Positions 12,901 to 25,700 of a DNA stretch of 64,000 nucleotides are shown here, one piece after another. The translations under genes were made by a program, and so were the position numbers. The first letter of the stretch is position 1, and each line of letters begins with the position of its first letter. The stretch comes from Sipunculus nudus. Its lineage: Eukaryota; Annelida; Sipuncula; Golfingiida; Sipunculidae. The notes under the pieces were generated by a model. That model ran no database searches, was not told the DNA's origin, and worked only from the letters and a program-made list of their open reading frames with translations. Location: assembly GCA_026874595.1 (NCBI GenBank), contig CM049318.1, positions 20,309,456-20,373,455 on the forward strand, in the 5' to 3' direction.

Positions 12901-15900
12901 GAAAAGAAACTAGATCCCCGTTAGTGGAAAGCGTTAACGTGCTTTTGAAAAAGGCGTGGCGTCGGTCAAACATAAAACCTAAAAATATTGGTATGTATGT
13001 GTACGTCGAAAATTGACACCAGGTATGTAATACCCCAGGATATTTCCTTCAGTATCAGTTTCAATGGTCTTATGGCATTGGTCTAGTTTTCTAGAGCCCC
13101 TCCCCCCTCCCCCCCCCCCCCGAATATAATTTTCTCCAGCCCCAGCTACCAATTTTTAGTATATATTTTGATTATAGGAATCACCAAAAGTTACAGTCAT
13201 TCAGCAGCATCATCCTTGGTGATTCCATGAATCAATTAAGGGCAAAGTCACACCAGGGGACACGACAGATCACGACTATATATTACAGACAAATTTGGAA
13301 AGCCACAAACAGTAGAAAAGACGGTCGTGAGACATGTCACTGGTAGTCGCTGGTGGTCACAAAGGACCACAAGAGAAATATCGTAGTACTCGTGGGTAGC
13401 CGTAGCTAATCGTTGGTGAGCGGTGCGACCCGTCTTACGACAGTCTAACTAAGCCGCAACAACAGTATGGCTCTACGTCCAGCGATTGGTCATAAAGAAA
13501 GTTTCCCAACTATCGTAAGACCGTGACACGATCACATATGGCAGGTCGCAAGATTGTCATGGACGGTTTTTCGCCAGTCGTACTCCAAATCGCTACAAGT
13601 CGCACGAAAGATCACTGCGTGGTGGTCGTGCGATGTACGTGCGATAATCTTATTCTAATGTGACTGCATCTGTGCTTATTCCAAATAGTCGTGATCAGTC
13701 GCCACAACAGCCGGTGTTCTGCGACAAGTCGTAGCTAGGTGATAGTAGCACAGGTGTGACTCGGCCGTAGCAGAAATCGAATTCTGAATAGTTCCAATAT
13801 TTAATGCATAGCTGAGATTATAAAAAAAAATATGAGGAAACTTGGAGGTGACGAGATGAGAGAATTATCTAATAATCACTTTGTTGAAAAATGATGCGTT
13901 TTATCCCACGACTGCTACTCCCTCCCCCCCCCCCCCCCCCCGCACTACCACCACCACCACGAAAGAGGTGAAGAACACACGAAGGCTAATGCCTCATCGG
14001 AAAAAGTATTATTCCATTTTTAATCCTGGCTTAGATTAGGTTTTCACATGAAGGGGCAATACGCACAATTGGCCTACTGGTGTTATACCAGAATGATTAC
14101 ACACCCATTGGGGCAAAAATATTTGATCTCAATATTAAGTCTATGTAGTCTTAGTCTGATAAGCAGAAAATCTCAAAATTTGTCGGGTTTAATTTAAAGG
14201 GGACACCGTGTTTGATAACGTATTCTTATTTCCCTTATTTTCTTTGTAACTCATGCGAATACAAATAACGCATATAACATATTTTGTAGAGACAGCATAA
14301 CTTCCTGCAGTTGATGAAGGATGCTCACCTTGAGACATCTTCTGATAGTCAAGATATATTTGTTGACCATTCTAGTGAAAAGCCAAATGCAAAAAGAGAC
14401 AGAACCAGTAAAATGGGTATGTCTATTCGAGGAATCAATTTATCATGATGCCATTTTTGAAAGCCCCAGATCATGAAATAAGCATGTGTGTCATTTTGTC
14501 CATGTTGTTTTCTTTCACAGTTTTTATGTGTGGAATTAACCGCCTTATTTATTTTATGCTCACTTATCTAATTCGTAGCCTAAGCACAGATATTTACATC
14601 TGCAGAATTCAATTCAGGTTAGGGAAGAAGCACTCGATTTCTGTCATTTTATTTTATGCATTGGTGTATTCTGTAAGACGTATATCTGTCAAGGCTTGGT
14701 GGCACATCCAAAGCTTGATGATGCCTGATTAGTTGAATACTCGTATATAAAGGGTTTAGTTGTTTTTAGAAGACAAATCTCTGTATTATATAATAACCAT
14801 TCAGAAAGAAGCATTCCAAAACCCAAGTAATCGTTATTTATAGCTCTGACCACGGAAGAAATTATGGCCCAAAGCTTGCTCTTCTTTCTGGCCGGAAGTG
14901 CAACCACCGGAAATACCGTCACATTCTTTTGCTACTCCACGGCGACCAATCAGGACATCCAGGAAAAACTAATTTCTGAGATCGATGAAATTGTCGGTGA
15001 TCAGGTATGAGGGTTTACACATCTGTTATTCCAGAATAATATATATACCATCTTTCCTGAATTCGATTTTGTCATTATTGCACTGCGTAAAGTTCTTTGT
15101 TTTGTTTCAACACTTATTCATACTTACGCCAGTCTGTCGTCTTAATTTTATTTTATTACTTAAGCCACCATCTTGCACGCCATTTTGAAAAAAGCATCAT
15201 TCTGCAAGTATGATGTTCTTAGAATTTACTATTATTCCTGATGTTAATACAACAACAAAAGTTGTAGGCATTTTTGTGGGTTTTTTTACCGTAAGTTGAA
15301 CAGCATATATTTTAAAGGAAACTATCACGCCAGAACTGATCGAAGCGATGCCGTACCTCGAACAGTGTGTCAACGAGACCCTACGGATGTATAACCCTAT
15401 TCTGATGTAGGTCCCCTTCCTTGAATACAATTCGAAAACAACTCTCTGTTCCATTTAAAACAATATGTTTACGAAATCGATCCCTTCAATGACACTAGAA
15501 ACGTCTGTTAGCAACGACGGAGAGTAATTGCTCGGCTCCTTTATGCCGACAAAGAAAGGTTGTGTTTGTCAACCTCGAATCATAATAACCCTGTCTTATC
15601 CTTACAAGCGAGATGACTGTCAGAATCTTTCATATGTATCTGGTTTTTCGGTCTCATTGAATCATACTAGATATTCTTTGATAGGTGTGTGATACTTATT
15701 AAACTTTAACCTGCCTATGAAACATATTTTTGAGTATATGGAGCATAAGTGTTAATAAAATATTCGGTAATTTTCAAATACAAATATACACACATGGCAA
15801 ATAAAAATCAACATGGAAGCAGGGGTAAATTGTTACAAGTTAAATGTTATTATTTGACTCCATTTAAGAGTACTTTTCGTGCAGTCAGAAAATAACAGTT

Positions 15901-17984
15901 CATTGATGTTAGTATGGTGTAATATTGTCAACGTTGTTATAAGCCATTACACCCAGAATTCTATTGAACAGCCTGGACAGAGTGGCGGACAATGACGTAA
16001 ATATCAAAGGATATAAGCTACCAAAGGGCACGTGTATCAATATAGCTGTCGATGTGATCCACCATAACCCTGAGTTTTGGCCAGATCCGGAAAGATTCGA
16101 CCCTGAAAGGTAAAATTTTAAATGCAACCTTGTCTATTTCAAAGGGGTTTTTAAATTCCCATGCAAAATAAGTCTTTTGTGTCCTGTGCCGGTAACTATT
16201 TTAACTTATCTTTATTCATCGTCATCAGAATGCTCACATTGAACAAGTTTACTTTGTGTTTGTATTCTTCCTCATCAAGACAATCTAGTGTTGTGCATAT
16301 GAATAAAAGATGGAGGAACTCCGATTCAGACGGGAAAAAATAAATTCCTTCCTATATCAAACATCTGATTATTACCAAACATGGCAATTTTGACGGGACG
16401 AAGCCTAAGCGTAAGATTACGAAGGTCAAGCAAGGTGAAGTTAAACAAAAATAGTATTCAATACATCTTTTTAACACGAACACGATCACCTCATGATCAA
16501 CGATCCAACATGGCTACCACGCTTATATGACCATCCCTACCAGCATCCTGCCAATGTGGCCGCTCCGCAAACCCTAGCTTCCTACCAATTATGATAACCA
16601 AGCTAACATGGCCATCCCACTAACTCGAATACCACACCAATATGACAATTCAGTTATTTAACGACCATTATAACGATACCTATATTAACCATTACCACGC
16701 AAACATCCCGACTCCAAAAGGACGACCAACAACATCACCCGTCAACATGACCACATAACAGTCAGGACCGTTTCGCTAATGTGAACCTGAAAGTATAGTT
16801 GTATTGAAAGGGTTTACAGTTCTTGACGAATATTTTGATTGCGACTGACCTTCGAAGCCTTATTTTTTTTCTTCAGGTTTTCTCCAGAGAATAAACCAAA
16901 GATTATCCCTATGACATTCCTTCCGTTCGGATTCGGACCAAGGAACTGTATCGGGATGAGGCTGGCCCTTCTAGAGGTCAAGGTCGTCATCACTAAGATT
17001 TTCCAGAACTTCCGGTTAAAGACATGTGACAAAACACCGGTGAGAATTTCTTCTTGTTCTCTGAATAAAGTTTTCGGTTATGTCTTTCATAAACTTTCAC
17101 CATTAAATAATTTATGTACCTCTTATGCATAGAGATTATCCACGTCTCACATCGAGTTAACTCCTAAATAATAAACTGAACATATAGAGACCATGAATAC
17201 GGACGTCTCTCTGTCGCTGTCTCTATTTCAGTGTGTGTGTGTTTTTTTTTTTGTTTTTTTTTGGTGCTTTTGTAGTTAATCCAAAGCACTTCAGTCAAAT
17301 AATGACAGCGTCATCAAAAATTAGGCCAACAAATGACTACTCAAAGACTTACTAGAAAATGGGATACCAATGGGTCACTCTTTTGGAGGAAGCCACATTT
17401 TCGGCGTGTACGCCATGGGGAAATTATTTTACACAGGCCTGTAGATGCCACTCAACTTTACGCTTTCACATTACCACATTCCAAGAAGCCCACCTCAGCT
17501 CAGGGGTAACTTTAGTAAATAATACATCCTAAAGATAGTAGCACAATGAGGCAAGGAATAATTGTTGCCGTATCCAATACCATATTTCGCTACCTTACTG
17601 TCGGGGTGTTTGGGCGGGTTGAAGACATCAGAGGCCGATTCACAGAATTATAATAACAGGTGCCGCCTCCGGCCTGTGATGCGGCCCGGAAATTAACTCT
17701 GTCAGAGAGAAAAATTGGTAGCGTTCTGTAATTTAGCTCATGTGCGTTACGCTGATGTAAAAAGTTGTCGCAGTGTCGTGATCGCTTATGCTGGTGCTAG
17801 GAGTCAATCAGGCACACGGGAAATTTTATTAATATACAGAGATAAAGACAAATTTTCCGCCTTATTCCAGAAGGTCACGTGATTATCTGATGTTTTTTAT
17901 CAATAGGACCCCATTATGTACGGCAGAGGACTTCTTAGACCAAGAGATAAAGTATGGCTTCTGGCAGAACGTCGGACTAAGTGA
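7872..17984 (+). CDS. CYP3-like cytochrome P450 (exons 2-14; exon 1 not found)
   Basis: Predicted ER-membrane haem monooxygenase of clan 3. Exons: 7872-7968, 8375-8427, 8845-8941, 10136-10252, 10432-10520, 11323-11465, 12351-12469, 14290-14416, 14844-15004, 15318-15406, 15972-16109, 16877-17039, 17907-17984. Phases join without stops, giving 489 residues; the missing exon 1 should add about 24, including the membrane anchor. Visible motifs are GTWTF and the proline hinge LPGPKP, C-helix HWKRVR, I-helix AGSATT, K-helix ETLR, WPDPERF before the haem loop, and the haem loop FGFGPRNCIG with the axial Cys. Introns have GT-AG ends. The I-helix motif is normally (A/G)Gx(D/E)T(T/S); here the acidic residue is Ala. 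The gene converges on the minus-strand P450 series. Substrate cannot be deduced. Family certain, intactness likely but unproven. Confidence 0.92.
9921..9979 (+). repeat. (TTA)n microsatellite in P450 intron 4
   Basis: About twenty uninterrupted TTA/ATT triplets inside the long intron between exons 4 and 5. It creates an artificial poly-leucine reading frame. Confidence 0.95.
12723..13091 (+). repeat. Tandem duplication (~210 bp period) in P450 intron 8
   Basis: The segment 12723-12865 is repeated, diverged, at 12936-13091. Shared blocks include ATTGGTATGTATGTGTA and GGTCTTATGGCAT. It lies between the exons at 12351-12469 and 14290-14416. Confidence 0.7.
13240..13770. mobile_element. MITE-like element with AGTCACACC termini, intron 8
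   Basis: The left end reads GGGCAAAGTCACACC and the reverse complement of the right end reads CTACGGCCGAGTCACACCT, giving short imperfect terminal inverted repeats. The interior is rich in GTCG, CGAC and ACGAC words in both orientations, unlike the flanking AT-rich intron. No coding frame is present. Size about 530 bp; target duplication not clear. Confidence 0.55.
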
Positions 17985-18122
17985 ACTAAACGTGCACAGT
18001 CTACAGATCTATTAAATGATTGGACACTGGTGTATTTGTCTTCTCACCCATGGACGCCATAAGAATTGGCATGAAGGGAGGACATCGAGTATTTGAATTT
18101 AGTGTTACTTGACAATATGTTT

Positions 18123-18128
18123 AATAAA
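18123..18128 (+). promoter_or_regulatory. Candidate polyadenylation signal of the plus-strand P450
   Basis: AATAAA lies 139 bp after the stop codon ending at 17984, a normal 3' UTR distance. It is the only canonical signal seen close to this stop. Confidence 0.5.
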
Positions 18129-20711
18129 CATTGTTTATTGTATGCTCTTTTCCTTCAGTGCAACTGGGTCACTAATTCAGGTCAAGTTCGCTTAAATCCA
18201 TTATAATATGGATGAGTAGATGATCCAGAGGGGTCACAGGTATAGTAAAAGGAATGCATAGGGTGCAATTATAGTACCGTCCGAATAACAAAAAATAAAT
18301 CTGCCTTAATGCATGATGACCAGAACTCATCAGAAGCCGGGATACGGGCTACAAAAACCTTTTCCGTAACCAAGCCGGGCAATAATAACACCTGATTTAT
18401 TACCTGTATCTTTTGTTCCGTCTTACGTCATTTTACACCATAATCCCAAAGTCAAATTCACTTTGAGATAGGGTTTGAAATGGTAGTTTGTTCGATAAGT
18501 TCATCAATGCTATCGTCATATAAGTAAATATACTGTGGGTGCTTTTTTGTTCGCGATAGTTTCAAAATCGCGATATCCGCGAAGCCGGAGATGTAGTAAA
18601 ATTAAATTCTTCGTGCATAAAGGCCCCTTCGTGGAAGACAAGTCGAAAGGTATAGATATTTAAAATTGATATTTAATATAAATAATAATATTTGTGTGAT
18701 CAAAAATTGTTTCATAATTTGTTTAATTATTTTTAAACCTCTATATGACAAGACACTTCCTAGAGTGGAAATAGTAGATTTATAGGCAATGTAGCCGCTT
18801 CAATTGGTTATTGGAAGTACCTTCTAGCAGCGTGGCTTTCCGCGATGTGGTCATGGTTAATGACGTCACTCCAGAGATGCTTGTACATTTCATCATTATG
18901 TCGCAGATGGAATATTGGACGCGTACATTTTAAACATGTATATTTCACTTTAAATTACTATAACATTTAGGTCGATGGGTGCTTGGACAAAGCCCCTTTC
19001 CCCTCACCTTTGTTGTAACATATCCAGGCGTGGGAAAAGGTAAGATGTATTCAGTTTGACGTCGCTTCGAAAAATAGATGCATGTGCACAACGAAACATA
19101 ATGTCCAGAAAAAACTGTCAAAATTGAAGATATAGTATGAAGAAAATAAATTCCTCCGACATTAAATGTTAAGCTGTTTGCCGCCATGTTGCTTTTTTGA
19201 CAGTGCTTACAGTCACCAACTTATTCTTGTCTTGCTTTCTTAAATAGAGATTACGGATCCCCGGACCGGCGTATTGTAACATAATGTCTTATATCCTAAG
19301 AATACCTTGCTATCTTAGTCTAGTCTAATAGCAGTCTCCTGACACAAAAGATCATTGTTTCATCTCGTATTCTGCTTACACAGTAAACATAAAATATAAT
19401 AAATAGAATAAAATAAAAGCTTTGAATGTTGAATATTGCACAATGACGAAATAATGCATATATGATGGGATAAGACCTAAAATTTAGATCTTTTGAAATA
19501 AAATATAATATTTATTTTCAAACAAAGACAGAAGCATTGATAAAAAAAAACAAATGGTATAAACGGCCAATTTAGTGCAAGAAAGATGAATATAACTATT
19601 GTACACATCAGATAACTGATGCATGGATTAATTTATAAATGGGGTTACCCTTAACCTCTCAACCTACTTTTTTAAACATTCCTTGACACATGAGATTAAA
19701 CAAATCCTGTGAAGAGCTTTCTCGGAAAACAAAAAAAAAGATATTTATTCCTCATTACTTATCTAGTACACTTTACATGTCAACCTTAACCTTAATAGTC
19801 AATTTGCTATTTGCACAGCTTGATATGTAAAGCTTAATACGTTAAACATGTCAGCAGATACGTGGTACTATCATGTTCTCCATATGTCAACAAAATACTA
19901 ATTTGAATTGAATATTTCAGGCATCCCCCCCCCCCCCCCGGCGGAAAGCTCAAGTCCAGTAAACAGTCAGATATCAGGCAACAATATCTGATGCCTGTAT
20001 TGTTTATATATAAATGTTTCTTCCTTGCATATATGCAAGATTAAATAACAAAATTTCAAACCAAGACTTTTAAATGAAACGACACACATTTTGCTTTGTC
20101 TGAAATAATGTATAGCTTACTGGGTTTAAAATGAATTTAAAAATGACCTTTTTACTGGTTTCTAAATAAGAGGTTTTACCAATGAAGTTCTTTAATGTGG
20201 TTATCTAAATGTAAGGAAAGAATAATAAGTGCTACTATATGTACGATTTGCCTTTGACCGTAAGCTCTCTATTTATTGACTGGTGTTGATTCATGTCCGT
20301 TACTATTTCAAGTTTGAAACAATCGATACCCTGTTCTGATTGGTCTACACATACTTGGTCCTGTGCCATCTTCCAGGCAGCTTATATCGGTTAACTTTGC
20401 TGTAGCATACGATTGTAACGTGCAAGGAATTAAAGAACTAGTACAATTTTAATTATTTTTGAATTTTGGTTCGCAAAATTAATATTAAGATAATCATAAG
20501 ATCTTTAATACATTTTGTTTTAAATAATAAAAAATAACACTCGTTCGATACACCGTACATAGTTTAAGATTCAGATTATACGTGCACATAATCAATAAAA
20601 TGATAAGTGTTGAATACTGTATGGTAATATGGTGAAAATGAAAATTGGAAATCGCGAAAAATCAACCCCGTAAATATGAAGCCAACCACTTTAACCACTG
20701 TGTGAGAAGTG
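18129..20711. other. Spacer between converging P450 gene and pseudogene
   Basis: Mostly AT-rich non-coding DNA. It contains one recognisable transposon end (18531-18660) and a poly-C run near 19926. No gene was recognised. Confidence 0.5.
18531..18660 (-). mobile_element. Fragment of MITE family also present at 57931-58342
   Basis: The segment starts TACTGTGGGTGC, continues with TTCGCGATAG and ATCGCGATATCCGCG blocks, and later matches the reverse complement of the 58.2 kb region around GACAAGTCGAAAG. Relative to the 57.9 kb copy it is inverted. The distal end was not found. Confidence 0.55.
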
Positions 20712-21159
20712 TACGCTGCTGCACTTGTCTCGGTGCTTTGCCTGTAACCACACATTATGTCCCGGTTGTAGCAGTTTCCACGTCCGTAAGTCAAAGGATC
20801 CTATCCAGAAAATGATAATAACAAATTGCCAATTGATTGTTTGTTCATTAGCGGATGGCAGGACGTCTTGGTGTTATCTGTTAGTCTGAGTACCACAGGC
20901 GCATTACAGACATAGAGATTCCATATATATATCTGTAACAAAATAAGATGAGTATTTGAGAATATATTGGGTATATTACCAAGCAACTGACCTCCAGCAA
21001 AACGAAAATGCCTGAAAACAATAAGCATGATTACAATTTGATCACGTTACGTTTACGTTCACTAGTTAATGTTAGCTAGAACATTGAGTTAATTTTTGAT
21101 AAAACGCCGAAAGAAGGTATACAATTAGTTAAATTGTTATTGAACAAAAGCAGCTCCGG

Positions 21160-21370
21160 TTGGGAGTCCAGGCCTGGATCCCCCCCCCCCCCGGTTTTCA
21201 GCTGCTGCAACTTTCCGTAAAGGGTTTCAAACCAATTTTTGCAGCCTGCCCCCCTCCCCACCCCCCCCCCCACCCCTTAAAGGACCTGAGGCTGTTTTTA
21301 GTCTTTGTCATTAGTCCTCCTGGGTTGGACACCCCCTGTACCTAAATCCTGAATCCACCCCTTTTGTAGA
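21160..21370 (+). repeat. Dispersed repeat with poly-C core, copy 1
   Basis: Similar to 61250-61445 in the same orientation. Shared order of blocks: GGATCC plus a homopolymer, TTTTCAGCTGC, GCAACTTT, AAGGGTTTCA, a second C/G-rich run, ATTAGTCCTCCT, and AAATCCTG followed by an ATCCA-type end. No coding content. Confidence 0.65.
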
Positions 21371-22693
21371 ATCCCGAACAGACTCTGACCATTGTTTTGA
21401 CACAATTGCAAAATCGGACCCTCCTGAAAATCCGAACAACGAGAATCTTAAGTTTTTGGGAGGACCATCCTCATAACTAGACAGCTACTCGGTCCGACTC
21501 CGAAAGGAAGGAGTAATCTTGGGCTTGTTTTCCGAGGAAAACCTTAACGGGATAAACAATAGATGAACATTGAGCTCATCTTATAAATTTCTAGTAAACG
21601 CGTTAGTGGCGTTCAATCGTGTTGAATAATACTAGTAACTTTCGTTGCCTTGCAGGTCAATATTAGCCATCTTCTTTCGTGATTTATCGAATATTAAGAC
21701 GTAAGAAAAAAGGTTGTTCAGTTTTTTTAACTGGTAAAAGCATATTAGTACACGTTGGTACAAAAATGTATTCTTTTCAAATAGGTTCTCCTTCTGTGTA
21801 CCTTAAGAAATTAATAGTAAAGGTTCTCGTTATTTTAGCATGTAGTCATGAGAATTAATCAGGTTATACGTAAACTTATCTCCATATGTACTTCGTTATC
21901 TCCGTTGATATATACCGATGCACTAAACCTGGCATATTTGCTAAGTTTCCATTAGAATGAGGTTTGGATACCAGCCATAATGGTTACCTCATTTTGGGCA
22001 ACACTTGAACATCACAGGCCCGCGATCAAGAATGAGAAAGTATTTGCTGATGAGAACGGATTTGCTCTGACACACGTACAAAATTTTCTTAAACATATTC
22101 CAGAAACTTTCATCCCTGTCATCATTATATCAATTTCAAACTATTGCAGTATGTATGACAGCGGATTAAAGGAATTTTACTGGGCTTTCTGGGTAATTTA
22201 ATTACATCATGAATATGCGCAGGCGCAAAAAGCCCCGTTCCCACTTTTTGAAACACATGATAATATAAAGTCTGATCCGATCTGAGTAATTGTCAAATTA
22301 CGTCTTATTTTTATGGTGGCATATATGACTTACACTCTTTTAAGTCCTAATCGTGCCTTAGCCAGATAAACTATCTCCATTCTTAAAATTTAGATTAACA
22401 TATCTATTTAAAACGGTACTCAATTGATATATAATTCTTTTAATATAAATTTTGTCTGTATCTCGAATTAGCCATCGGGATGTCAGCTAGCTTGAGAACA
22501 ACTCAGGGGCTTAGTGTTATTCTCGATTAATAAAATAGGTAAATCATACCTGTGATTATGAGGCCCATTCAGACTGCAAACGGGTATAAACTATGACGTT
22601 AATGCCCAAGTTCTTTTGCATCATCTGACGTTTTATGATCTTGCTCCATCTTGAGTGGTTCTTGTTGCTGTCGTATTGGAAATCAAGTCAAAG

Positions 22694-22748
22694 TCGTGGT
22701 AATTCGTGACCATTCTTGTAAGAATTTCACATCACGAATGACCACGAA
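22694..22748. repeat. Imperfect inverted repeat (hairpin)
   Basis: TCGTGGTAATTCGTGA is followed about 22 bp later by TCACGAATGACCACGA, its reverse complement with one mismatch. It lies in pseudogene A between exons 12 and 13 and may be part of a small foldback element. Confidence 0.6.
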
Positions 22749-25700
22749 TTATAAGGACTGTTGCACGCCTTGTCAAGAAACTGTTTCGACTTCGCTACGA
22801 CTTGTGTCGACAAAGCATACTTTTTTAACCTGTCAAAAATTGGCCCACGAATTTAGAGTGCTCAAAAAAAGGTTCGAACAACGCCGAATAGTCAAGACAG
22901 CTGGATACCCCGATGACGTCCCTACGAATAATTATGGTGTTACTTTCGGTGATTTGGTCCCAAACTCTTGAAGGTGGGAAGGGGGCTTAATGAATGTCGG
23001 TTTTGTACGAGTGTATCAGATCCAAGGCATAAGCTTTAATAGGAACAGATCTGACAGTATGTTTAACATTCGGGATCTTATGTGATATTTACTTTTCCTT
23101 GAACTGAAGTGAGTATAAATCATCGAATGTCAGGGGTGTCCCTATTTTACTTTTACCTATCTGGGTTGAATCTTCCTGGATCTTGCCAATATTTTTGGAT
23201 GCAATATATAACATCCACGGCAATACTGATGAACATACCCTTTTGGGAACTTGAATCCCAGGGTTTCCACGTCGTTATTTGTGTTAATGAAATATAAGTT
23301 CATTATATGAAAATAATTTTCCCTTAATATTCAGCACTATATCATCCAGGATCTCCATGTGAATTATACATTCAATGAGAACTAGCATTTTATGGTAATT
23401 CAATTAGGCAGATCACATCTGCAATAGGTAAATTTTCTCAAAATAAAATCATAATTCAATGATTGTTGACAAAATGTTAGGAAACTATAAAATGATTGAC
23501 AGAATTGTATTGAAATATATCTTTTATGTGTATTAACCTAAAAAGTGAGAGGAGAAAAGGTTCCTTGTCCAACACCTAAAATGTGAGGAGGAAATTTCCC
23601 CCTGTCCCCCAGAAACAAGGCCCATGTTAGCATATCTTGAGGATTTGCGTCTCTGGTGAAAAAAAGTGTCTATATTACCTTCATAAACGGTAAACAGTAT
23701 TTCGGGCCAGACTCAGCATATACCTGACCAAGTCCATTTGCCCTTCATTTTCTAGAATTCTACCACCAATTGTGCCAATTGTTCATTTGGCCCATCACCT
23801 GTAATGTTTACTTATAATTAGTACAAATAACATTTGTGTTTAACAGTTATGGTATTGTTATTGTAACAAATGTGTTACATGATTCAATATAAAGCGTAAG
23901 TGTTGCATATATTATCAGTACTCTGAGCACATTAAAATTTTACAATGCAAATGAAAGTGGTTTAGTCAAACTTTGTAACTTCTGTTAAGACTACCTAACT
24001 TTAATATTTCCGCTTTCCTGTAATTATGTTACAGAACCCGGTCATATGTATGTGTTCTATAACATAGTTTGAAATAACTGAACCCGTGATGTAATTATAG
24101 TATCCAAGTGAAAAATGGTGATTAAACAGTCACATGCAAGTCTAATTACAAGTTATTAGATTATAGTTCAAGCGTGGAATTCTGCACTTTTTTTACCGAT
24201 GTCACTGGACAATTCTGGTTTAGAGATCCCTAAAACAATATTTGACCTATCGTTTCTAAATTTCACATGTGTATGGACATGAAACTGCGAAGCCTGTATT
24301 AAATTTTACATGACATACTTTGAAAGTAACATTGTCGTTCATATGATCAAGTCTATAAGAAACCACGAGAAGAGGTTTTGGTTTATATGAAACCGGCATG
24401 ACTAAACATCTTGGGTGGCTTTCTTTTGGACGCAATGCTGGTTATGCCTTCTGTAATTACTTAACCTAATTTTTGCAAAGTTTTACCCACCTTCATTGAC
24501 ATTTTAAAAATGGGTGCAGTAGAAATCCTCTGATTGTAAGATTTGTTTGGAGTTTTTAATGCACACAAATGTTGGCCAGAGGCTAGAGTCCCATCCTGGA
24601 AAGCCTTATCAATTTAACGGCGTCGCCTTTGTAACATGTCAGTCGATTGCCGTCAAAGTTAAAGAGTATATTTGTTAGTGTATAATGTCAACGCTGCATA
24701 TACTGCATAACCGATGCCAGACATTTCTCGGTATGATCATATCATTACCAACAAACGGTCTATCTGTAAATAGTCCATGAATATGACGTAAGGGCAACAA
24801 TCATTATTAAACGAATGCTAATTGGCTTAATAAAGACAAATTGAAGACAACAATTTGTTAAATGTTCTTATCTGCTTCAGTTTTCCTGTTGTGTATACAG
24901 TAGAACGTCACTACTGTAGAATACCCGAACATCATTTAATCGTTCATCCGAAATAAAAACCGGAGAACCGAAATTTGACCATTTATCCGAAATCTGAACA
25001 ATGATAAAAAATCAAGAATAAAAATGGTTTAAAGGATTGTCTAATTCCTCTGCTCAGCTTGAATCAGGGTGACTGTAAGGGATAGCTTTGATTTTCGTTC
25101 CGACAGTCGCCCAGGCCTTGAGTAGTACGGTGAGCATTAGTTGAGCTTATGTGCGCCTCCGTTATTTACTTACAAAGTCTAGATTATTTCTGCCCAAAAT
25201 GTGTACATTTTTATAAGCAAGAATCACTTACATGTTTCCAGTGGCCATCTTTTAAGCCAAATATCATTGTATCAAAAGAATAGTCCAAAGAGCCATTCAA
25301 CTATAAATAAAGGAAGAGCATCAAAAGTATAAACTAATATGAAATAACAAATAAATTTAAAACCACATTGATCTTTAATGTGCACCTGTGAATGTATTGG
25401 CCTTATAAATTGTTCACGATTAGCAAAAATTACAGAACTTAGTAAAAACAATACCGCTCAGCTTTAACATGATAACGAAATGTTTATTTGAAAAGATGTA
25501 ATACTCGATTAAGTTTATCTTTTAGAGAAATTAAGCAGATAAATGGTCTGACAAAGCTAACAACACATGTACAGTATCCGGTTAAAGTTAGATGAAAATA
25601 AAGATACTTCAGTGAGGTTCTTCAAATGGGCAAATTAACGAAAGAAAGCGGAAATATTCTTTAAAAAGTCTCCTCTGAATTTGAAAAAAGGGTCCTATTT

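Noticed and set aside
22651-22971. 106-residue Cys-containing plus-strand frame
   Set aside because: No ATG start, overlaps a hairpin repeat and lies within a decayed P450 locus.
24895-25020. Second pogo/Tigger-like terminal repeat (CAGTAGAACGTCAC)
   Set aside because: Only one end was seen and no inverted partner was found.
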